Shown here in pieces: positions 55,968 through 64,000 of a stretch of 64,000 nucleotides of DNA. The stretch covers positions 155,139-219,138 of the forward strand of contig PYSS01000062.1 in assembly GCA_003049465.1 (NCBI GenBank), in the 5' to 3' direction. The first letter of the stretch is position 1; the number at the start of each line of letters is the position of its first letter. A program made the position numbers and the translations under genes. This DNA is from Magnaporthiopsis rhizophila. Its lineage: Eukaryota > Ascomycota > Sordariomycetes > Magnaporthales > Magnaporthaceae. The notes below the pieces were generated by a model that was not told the origin of the DNA, searched no databases, and saw only the letters and a list, made by a program, of their open reading frames with translations.

Positions 55968-58688
55968 TTAGTCCGCGTCAACGGGGAACCTGTCCAGGAA
56001 CCGGAACTGCGCCAGCCCCTTCTTGAACTCCGCCACCAGCGCCGCGGCGTCGCCGGCCTTGAAGACGCCGTTGCCGTCGGGCACGCCGACGCCGGCGAGC
56101 GCGTCGGCCGCCGACCCGAACGCGCCGACGGGCTTCCCCCAGCGGTAGGCGTCGAGCACCAGCTGCGCGGGCCTGCCGAGCGGGAACAGGGTCGAGCGGG
56201 CGCCGTCGCCAGAAAAGAAAGCCTCGGCGCCCGGCGCGACGACGAGCCCGTCGAACACGGTGGCGTCGGACGCCGAGTAGGTCGCGTCGACGCTCCGGGC
56301 CTGGAACTCGCCAATTACCGTGACGGCGAGCCCCTCGGCCTTGAGCGCGTCCTTGAGCCCGGTCGCGGGCGCCACCGAGCCCGCGGCCGCGAGCACGGCG
56401 ACGCGCAGGCCCTTGATGGAGGGCAGCGGCAGGCCACCAAAGACGGAGAGGCCGGCCGTCTTGTTGCTGTGGTAGAAGCGCGGGTCGGGCGCGGGCGGCT
56501 CCATGCCGACGGCCTTTGCCACGCGCGAGGCGACGCCGTTGTGGATCAGGTTGAGCTGCTGCAGCACGTTCTTGCGCACCACCTCGGCCTTGATGTTGCT
56601 GAGCTCGAACCGGATCGCGTTGACCACCATCTGCTGCTCCTCCTTGGCCAGGCTGTTGAAGAAGAGCCGCGGCTGCGTCCAGTGGTCGTTGAAGGTCTCG
56701 GACAGCGCCCGCTTGAGGCCGCCCGACGCCGTGCGCCTGGGCGCCGTGATGAAACCGCGCCCGCCCTCCTGGTCCGCCTGCTTGGGGCCGTTGCTGAGAG
56801 CGCTGGGGGTGTCTGGGGCGATGAGTGAAGCGCCGTGTCAGCCACACAAGGTAGGTATATAAAGAGGTACCTAGATATGGACTTACAAGGGAAGATGTTC
56901 TTGTGAATTTTCATCTGCGCGGCGCCGTCGCGGTGGTTGCTGTGGACAGAAACACGCGGGCGGTTCACCGGAAGCTCTGCGGGTCATCAACACGTGGAGA
57001 GTCAGCACTTCTTGTGTCCCGTCCCCAATCCAGGGGTTGTTTATCCAGACTCACGCTCAAAGTTGGGACCATTGTGGCGGTTGAGTTGGGTGTCCAGGTA
57101 CGAGAAGACGCGGCCCTGCATCAGAGGGTCTTCGCTGAAGTCGATGCCGCGGACGACATGTCCGACTTGGAACTAATTCACCGACAGTTAGCTAGGGATT
57201 CGCCACCTTCAACCAATCAAGGCGCTTGTCCGGCTGACTGCCTTGCTTACCATGGCCTGCTCCGTTTCGGCAAAGTAGTTGGTCGGGTTCCGGTCTAGCT
57301 TCATGACGCCCAAGGGTTGCAGGGGCGCGAACTCCAAGGGCAGGATCTTGGTGGGGTCGAGCAGGTCGAAGCCAAAGGCGAGCGCGTCCTCCTCCTTGAC
57401 CAGCTGGATGCTGAGCTCCCACTCGGGCCCGTTGCCGGCCTGGATGGCGTCCCACAGGTCCTGGCGGTGGAAGTCGGCGTTCTTGCCCGACAGGATCTGG
57501 GCCTCCTCCCAGATCAGGCTGGCCAGGCCCTGCTTCGTCTTCCAGTGGAACTTGACCAGGTGCGACTCGCCCTTGTCGTTCACCAGCCGGAACGAGTGGA
57601 CGCCGAACCCGTCCATGTGCCGGAACGACCGCGGCGTTCCGTGCGGCGACATGGCCCAGAAGAGGGCATGCAGAGTAGATCTGGAAAGGAGCATATTGGG
57701 TTAGTGATGCTGCCCCCGGTACGGGCAGTGGCGTATTTGTCGTCTTGAGGTGGTACTGACGGTTGCGAGCTGAAAAAGTCCCACGCGCTGTCGTGAGCAG
57801 TAGCTGCCTGCGGAATCTCATTGTCCGGGCTGGGCTTGACCGCGTGGATCAAGTCAGGGAACCGGATAGCATCCTGGATGAAGAACACGGGAACGTTGTT
57901 GCCGACAATATCTAGAAAGCACGATGAGTTAGTCGGGGAAACCCTGAGGCAAAAAAAAAAAAAAAAAAAAAAAAAAAAGATTTGAACGGGTGGCATGTTC
58001 AACTCACCAAAGTTGCCCTCGTCCGTGTAACTGCGGGATAAGCAGAACCCATTAAGTCAGATTTCTTTTCTCGAACGGAGCCGGGCGTTGCTTTAATACA
58101 AAAGCTGAGCAAGGGACATACAGCCTGGTCGCAAACCCGCGGATATCCCTGACGGTGTCTGCACTTCCCCTGGAGCCAGCGACGGTTGAGAAACGGACAA
58201 AGGTCTCAGTCTTCTTCCCAGCGGCGCTGAGGAAAGAAGCGGACGTGATGTTGCTGAAGTCTCCATAGCTGGTAAAGGTGCCATATGCGCCAGCACCGCG
58301 GGCGTGGACAGCTCGCTCAGGGACCTAGATGGCGGTGAGGTCAGCAGGCGAGACTGCAGCTCGTATGGGTCATCCAGCAATGGCAGCAAGAACTTACTCG
58401 CTCGTGGTCGAACCGAGTGATCTTCTCCCGGAAGATAAAGTCCTCCAGCAGCGTGGAGCCGCGGTCGCCAGCCTTGAGGCTGAACTGGTCGCCGATGGGC
58501 CCGCCAAAGTCGTTGGTAAGGAACTTGTCCTTGTCGTCGACGGTAAACTGGTCGTAGATGTTCCCGCTGGCAGCCGCGGCCTCATCCCTGGGGCGGAAGG
58601 CGGAGGGGTCGGCATAGGGACAGACCGCCAGGGCGAGGCCGGGGAAGCCCAGGCTCGCCCATGTAATGAAGGACGGCGAGATATGCAT
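55968..58688 (-). CDS. catB: Secreted large-subunit catalase
   Basis: Eight exons (58688-58398, 58324-58122, 58030-58008, 57911-57761, 57680-57251, 57172-57055, 56976-56887, 56812-55968) give 716 residues, the usual size for large-subunit fungal catalases. Residues 1-22 are a signal peptide (MHISPSFITWASLGFPGLALAV). Active-site elements are intact: distal His in ERAVHARGAGAYG, VRFSTVAGSRGSADTVRDIRG, distal Asn in DIVGNNVPVFFIQD, and the haem-ligand Tyr in GRVFSYLDTQ. From about residue 545 comes the GATase1/flavodoxin-like C-terminal domain (LRVAVLAAAG; FDGLVVAPGAEAFF; GKPVGAFGSAADAL). It decomposes hydrogen peroxide, probably in the wall or medium. Exon 3 is only 23 bases; leaving it out breaks the invariant YTDEGNF. 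Confidence 0.95.
57951..57978 (+). repeat. Poly(A) tract inside a catalase intron
   Basis: A28 on the + strand, poly(U) in the pre-mRNA, inside the 96-nt intron after the 23-base exon. Confidence 0.9.
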
Positions 58689-61600
58689 TTTTTGTGCAAA
58701 CACGATATGGCCGGCCAAAAAGAGTGTAGCAAGGATGCTCCCTGGGGCGCAAGCGGGGGTGGCGGCTCTGAGCTCAGAGGCTGGCTGACGTCTATGCTGG
58801 CTCGCTCAAGCGACACAGACGAAGGGACATCACTCGAGATGGAATGTGTGCGAGACGGGCCATGTTCTTTTATAGATGCGTACGTTTTAGACAAACACTA
58901 GTCCCAGGCTGCGGCGAGGAGGCTGCTACATTTGCCTGCGGGTGGCAGCCACGCGCGGATCAGGAAGCTCTTTGCCAACCTTGGAATTCGTGCCCCGATG
59001 TACACTTGTACCGACGTCAGCGAGGTATTTCCTGTTGTGTAAGTTCTTGTCGACCGTCCCCAGCAGCCCCACTCCATCATTTCCACTGTAGCTGCAGCAA
59101 ACCTTGAGGAGGAGGAAAAAAGACCGGGGGGAGTGTGATGTGTTGGAATCACAGCGGTGGTGCGCTGGAGTGACCGGAAAGCGCGCAGGGCAGCTTGGCA
59201 GCGCAACCTGGAGCCCCACCGGGAAGCTCATCTATCTGGTTGGATTTGGTACATTAGTGGGCGACGGGATCGGCGAGCGGGCGCGTGTGTGGTGTGCCAC
59301 TGCAAGGGCACGCTTCCGAGGAAGCAGAAACGAGGGGGTGCTATATCTGGACATTTGGGCCGAGCAAGCACACCAGTCCATGTCTTGGCGTGATTCCAAA
59401 TGCATGGTAGTTTCCATATCACCAAAAAAGGGTTCGAGGCCACCCGAATAGGTAGGTGGCAGCAAAACATGTTTTAGGCCCAGACCCGGGGTCTGTGATG
59501 TGTAATCGACCCCCCGGGTGACGACGCCGGCCGGACGACTTTGTCCAACAGGATCGACCTGTGGCTGCGAAGCTAGCGTGTCGATGAGTGGACATTGTCG
59601 GGGAAAATAATCCTTTTCAGACATTAGAGCAAAACTGCTCCGTTCCTCCAATGGAGTTGTTTTTTGTTACGAATCGTGATTCCAAAGATGCTGGACGGAC
59701 TGTCTGTCCACTGGGCAGTTGAGATTCCGAGGCGCTTGCTTCTCTTTTTACCGTTGTTTTGTTTCACACGCATCAGTGGGCCCGGACAGCATCCCGCGTT
59801 GCTGATGCTCTAATACCCCAGCAGAGCGAGCGATCGAAACTGCAGAGTGACCCTCTTGCGGCTGATCGCTTCCTCGGATGGCGGTAGTCGCCACAGCAGC
59901 AGGGCCAAACTGACAGGCGGCAGCCACCGTGCGCGCTGGTCCGTCGACCACTTTCCGGTCGATTTATCGAATTCACGCGGGCGGCCAGGCTGGACCGTCG
60001 GCTTCCGAGGCCGCGTCCACGCGCGCCCGTCGTCTTACCAGAGGCTCACGCGTCCACGCTGAGAGAGAAAAGGGAGGAAGAGAGAGGGTGGCATGGTAGG
60101 TGGGCGGGTAGGCGGGGGGTGAGGCGGGGAGTGGGTGCCGGCATGTTGGGGCACCCTTGTGACCTCCACCGCAACGATTTCCCGCCCGCTATGTCACCCG
60201 AAAACTGGGCTTTAAGAAATGCAGCGTCGCACTCCTTCTCGCCCTGTCTCAATACTGATGTTCGGCACGGCATGGAGCCGCACGGCGTGCTATGCGGGCC
60301 TGGGAGGGGAACCGGCCAAGTATGACCCGCCCGTTCCCGCCGGTACTTTGTGTCTTGTGCCTTGAACGATTTGTCCACCGGTTGCGACTCATATCCACCG
60401 ACGTAGCCTTGGGTGCAGAGTGAGCGATCGAGATGGCAGCTGTCTGGATATCGCGGTGTCATGGCAGCCGAGGCCCGCCCTCGATGTGAGCAAACGAGCA
60501 CGACATAGACGCCACCACCGACGAGATTGGCCAATAGCGGCATGGCGAATGCAAATGTGCAGTGCTTGCTATTTTGGGGGGTGATAGCAACAACAGGAAG
60601 GTCCCCTGCTCCAACCATCTCATGTTCAAGGCCCGCCTCCTGTGCCGCAAGCTGCACACCACCAGCAAAAATTACGGCATGCGTCGGGTTCCGAACGCGC
60701 GGGGTTGTAAAGACGTCCGTCAACTTAAATCCGCTTTGGCGCAGTCCAGGGCTTGGCCTATTGTGATAGCCAATCTACCCCCCCTGCCTGTTGCCCAAAC
60801 ATCAGGCGATGCCACCTGCACGTTGGTGGACAGAACCCCTGTTCGTCTTTTTTTTTTTTTTTTGCTTCCCATCGTTCTTCCGCCTGCTCGAGATTAAGAC
60901 AGGAGGCTGTCTTTGTTTATTCAGTACCCTGTCTCCGTTCCTATCCTTGGCTGTCGGGCACGGTTGCAATGTCACTTGGCGGCACATCACACGTCTGATC
61001 ATATAAAATTAAGGAGCAGGAGGAATAACAAGATGAAGTGGAAGAAGTTGGGAGAATAAACGAGCGGATAGGATGAGACGAAACAAAACGACACGAGGTA
61101 CGGCCGCCAGCATCACAAGATTAATGAATCACCTCCATGATGCACACCCCGCTGATGGAAGTAAGGGAGCAAGCAGTAAACGCCCATGTCCGGAATACAG
61201 TTCCCTTCGTCAAGCTGTACGAGCCCACAACGGGGTGTACCGGCACTAGTATCCTGTAATACCACCTGAACCGGAGAGCCCGCCCGCCCCGCGAGCCGTC
61301 CTGCAAGCGACCCCCGCACAACCGCTCTCCAGTGCCAGGTTTTATCCCCGGGTACAGTATGTACCTAGGTGGGTTGGTTCGGTTGGGATGGGGCGTCCTG
61401 GGCCCAATGAAGTGCGACGTGATGGTAAGAAAGACGCCGAGTTCGGCACCTCAGCCTTGGCGGGCTTTCGTTTCTTGCCCCATCCATCGCCTCTGGGTCG
61501 CTTCCGTGTGGCCTCGGCGCCGCAGCCACGGGTTTTCATCAATTTTCTGCACATGAACACCCTCCTCCAGGTTGACCGTATGTCAGCTGACACTCCATCT

Positions 61601-63161
61601 CGCCTCGAGCCTTGTGTGCAAACCACCAGTTCGGACGGGATTTAACGGCGTCCGAGAAACCGTCACCTCGAGTCCTGAGAGCCTCGTGCCGCATAGGCGC
61701 CGTGGGGCCATGTTTTCTTGTTAAAAATAAGCGTCTCGACCGTCTGGACCTGTCACCTCCCTTGCAGAATATTGGCAAAACGCACTACGGCCCACCCTTT
61801 GACCGTCATTGTGACGGGACGCTCAAGCTGTGTTGCTGTTATTCTTGGCTTTCATCCTGCTCAAGCCAAGACCAAGCCAAGGCCGCGTTAACAAGACGAT
61901 TCCAGGGCCGCAAAAGAGGGGCGTGCATGCCTGCGCGGTACAGTATGTCCTGAATAACCAAAGAATCCCGCGCGTCCAACGATGGACTGTTGTCTTTCTT
62001 TCCATGTGACCTAAAAAGTAAATTTGCTGCAAACCCGTAATGTCTTTGACAATCGATAGCAAAACGCATCTGGTAGTCTGCAGCCTTGCTCCCTCACTCC
62101 ACGATCCTGGGAAGTGTCATCACCGTAAAACCTCGGGCAACGAGTAGGGGATCTCCGCAGTGCCCTATGTACAGCTAGCTGCCAGAAAGGACATAGAATC
62201 AAAGATTTGCAGTCGGATCTTGGCCAAACCAGCCGCCGCAACCCCTCACGCAAGAGCTCAGGGGCCAAAAAGCAATGCCAGCGTTGCACCTTTCATCTCC
62301 CCCCCGACACCTTGGCTCGTGCTTGGCCTCCGGAGTCCCGTTGCACCACCACGCACGAAAACAGCGCATCGCATCCCAGGAATACATATCGGCTCCCTAC
62401 ATCGGGTCACCACTGCTCGTGTCGCTTAGAACCGTCCGTCCCTCAGCTAGGGCCGTCTGTTAGGGACTGCTGAGACAGGACACAGAGATCTGGGCTGCTA
62501 CATACAGACCTAATATATCAGGGGAGCCGCCACCTTCCCGGAAGGTGCGTGATTTAATATGTATGTGAGCAATCCGGGCGCTCGAGTGCCAATTAGAAGG
62601 ATTCGACGGATGGGGTACGGCCTGCTGCTGTACGACACGAGAACAAGCCACCACCGAGCCGTGCAGGCGGGCCAGTGGCGTTCCTTATCGAGACCCTGCG
62701 AGGCAGGTTTCAGCTGCCTTTTGTTCGTTCGCCCCTTTTTTCTTTCTTCTATCGTACCACACGTTCGTTCCTTGAGGTACCTACCAAGCGAGTGAACGCA
62801 AATTTTAACACCTATTTCTTATACCTCAAGAAAAGCGACGGCAGCGAGAGTGGTGTAATATACAGCAGAAATGATGCAAAACAGAAATGCCAGAATGTAT
62901 AAATCTCTCTAATTGGGTGGGTATCTGGTAGCCAAGAACAAAATGCTATGTACACCGCTTCAAGTCGAAGCCGGTCTCGAATCCAAGACATTAGTAGGAA
63001 AAGGTGCACAATATCAAAGAAGAAAAAAAAAATGGGTGTGCCGCGAGAGCAACCCGCCGCATAAGCACATCAAAAAGCCTGTGCTGACAAATATACACCG
63101 AGACCTTCTCGAAAAAGAATCACGTTGCCCTCCTTCCTTTCCCAGTTGAACCCCGGCCCTC
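58689..63161. other. 4.5-kb region without recognisable genes upstream of catalase
   Basis: Between the catalase start and the haspin stop, both on the - strand. Longer open frames (for example 60046-60723 on -) have no ATG start, no family motif and the composition of random GC-rich DNA. It contains a T run near 60849-60863 and TACCTAGGTG at 61362-61371. It may include a long catalase promoter. Confidence 0.5.
58867..58874 (-). promoter_or_regulatory. TATA box of the catalase gene
   Basis: TATAAAAG on the - strand, about 180 bases upstream of the catalase ATG, a normal distance for a filamentous fungus. Confidence 0.5.
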
Positions 63162-63908
63162 TCAAGGCGCTCGTGGTCGCCTTCTCCTGGGCGACCTCCG
63201 CAGCTGGCTGTCGTCCTTCTCCATGATGCGCGCCTCAATGATGCTACCATCCTCCTCCTCCATCAGCAGCACGGACCGGCCATCCTCCCCCTCGCCACCG
63301 CCGCCGCCGTCGCCGTCGGGCCCGCCAAGCAGCTGCGCCTCGGTGACCCAGCCGGCCTCGACGACGAAGCGCACGACGTCGGTGGCGCTGGGGAACGACT
63401 TGACGCGCGGCGGCGCGTCCGGGTCGAGGTGCGCCCACAGCTCGGCCGTCTCGGCCCTGAAGGCGGCCAGGGAACGCTTGTCGCCCTTGAAGTGGCGCGT
63501 CAGGTAGTCGTACACGTAGGCCAGCCAGAGCACGTTGGTGTAAGGGTTGTGGTCGGCCCACGAGATGCCCGCCTCGTAGGGCTTGTCGTGGCTGCGCGGC
63601 GGGAGGTGGGCGCGGTCGCCCCGGATGAGGAACGACCGCATCTGCCGGTACACCTTGCACTGCGGTGCGTGCGTGCTGGTGAAGAGGCTCAGGTCCTTCT
63701 CCAGGTCGAACGCGATCGGCGGTGGCAGCGACGCGTCCTCGTCGTCCGTCGGATCCGGGTCCTCGGCCCGGGAGAGGCCGTAGTCCAGGATGGTGATGTC
63801 GAGCCCAGAGCGGCCGAAACGGACGGGTGATGCCGCGTCTCGCGCGTCGGCCGCTTTTGGTTCTCGTACTTGCCGCACGCACAGGTTCCCTTCGTGCAAG
63901 TCACGGTG
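63162..63908 (-). CDS. Haspin-like protein kinase (3' exon)
   Basis: The last exon of a gene running out of the window. After an AAAAG acceptor it reads HRDLHEGNLCVR, the catalytic loop, then SGLDITILDYGLSRAED, where haspins carry DYT/DYG instead of DFG and SRAE. Further on, VYRQMRSFL, NPYTNVLWLAYVYDYL and the C-terminal helix fit the haspin fold, followed by an acidic Gly/Asp insert and a basic end (RRSPRRRRPRAP). Haspin phosphorylates histone H3 Thr3 at centromeres in mitosis. The N-terminal half, including the ATP-binding loop, is not visible. The intron upstream contains at least 52 T residues on the coding strand, up to the window edge. Confidence 0.85.
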   Translation of the reverse strand, partial: HRDLHEGNLCVRQVREPKAADARDAASPVRFGRSGLDITILDYGLSRAEDPDPTDDEDASLPPPIAFDLEKDLSLFTSTHAPQCKVYRQMRSFLIRGDRAHLPPRSHDKPYEAGISWADHNPYTNVLWLAYVYDYLTRHFKGDKRSLAAFRAETAELWAHLDPDAPPRVKSFPSATDVVRFVVEAGWVTEAQLLGGPDGDGGGGGEGEDGRSVLLMEEEDGSIIEARIMEKDDSQLRRSPRRRRPRAP

Positions 63909-63948
63909 CTTTTATTTGTTTGGGTCAGTCGGTTGGCGACTAACGTCG

Positions 63949-64000
<52 letters not shown>
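63949..64000 (+). repeat. Poly(A) tract at the window edge, at least 52 bases
   Basis: The window ends inside this run, so its real length is unknown. It lies in the haspin-like intron (poly(U) in the transcript). Confidence 0.9.

Noticed and set aside
60046..60723. 225-codon open frame on - in the 58.7-63.2 kb gap
   Set aside because: It begins at a TTG, has no conserved motif, and the Pro/Arg-rich end looks random.
62955..62985. T-arm-like GGTCTCGAATCC, possible tRNA
   Set aside because: No matching A box, anticodon stem or acceptor stem can be drawn around it.
62913..63149. Short frame reading WVCRESNPPHKH
   Set aside because: Phrases like CRESNP often arise from noncoding DNA in automatic annotation. 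No domain, and it overlaps the haspin 3' region.

Overview
The window is nuclear DNA of a filamentous ascomycete, most likely a Sordariomycete. The evidence is short GT-AG introns with CTAAC-like branch points, GC-rich third positions, fungal protein families (filamentous-fungal Pex26, ERMES Mdm34, a secreted large-subunit catalase, an Ecl1-type zinc protein, a membrane kelch protein) and repeated TACCTAGGTA motifs between genes. Order or genus cannot be fixed from the sequence alone; Magnaporthales- or Diaporthales-like is only a guess. I see no rRNA, tRNA, CRISPR array or intact transposon.

Layout: mL46 (3' part, +), pex26 (-), PARN/CAF1-type deadenylase (+, with an in-frame UAG), rds3/PHF5A (-), pinin-domain protein (+), secreted epoxide hydrolase (+), CRIPT (-), Drs2-type flippase (+). 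A sparse region from 18.1 to 33.3 kb follows, holding only an Ecl1-like zinc protein (-) at 23.2-24.3 kb among poly(A)/(T) tracts and microsatellites. Then come a kelch/transmembrane protein (-, in-frame UAG and later UAA), a 490-residue putative mitochondrial protein of unknown family (-), syf2 (+), coq11 (-), yaf9 (+), ipk1 (-), a phosphoinositide phospholipase C (-), mdm34 (+), an equilibrative nucleoside transporter (-), a large-subunit catalase (-), 4.5 kb without a recognisable gene, and the 3' end of a haspin-like kinase (-). Many neighbours form divergent or convergent pairs.

Most genes are housekeeping and there is no obvious pathway cluster. Themes that recur are RNA processing (PARN, Rds3, pinin-like, Syf2), mitochondria (mL46, Coq11, Mdm34, the unknown 490-residue protein), membrane lipid and inositol chemistry (Drs2, PLC, Ipk1), and peroxisome/peroxide biology (Pex26, catalase). 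PLC and Ipk1 are adjacent and act early and late in the same inositol phosphate route.

The most interesting signal is that two otherwise well-formed genes (PARN-like and kelch) each carry one in-frame UAG that no plausible intron removes, followed by conserved coding sequence. In the PARN-like mRNA the UAG lies in an 8-nt loop closed by a 6-bp stem, resembling a tRNA anticodon loop. UAG in a hairpin loop with U before the A is the favoured context of the sexual-stage A-to-I mRNA editing known from Fusarium and Neurospora, which turns UAG into UGG (Trp). Editing is my inference; truncation, pseudogenisation or sequencing error remain possible.
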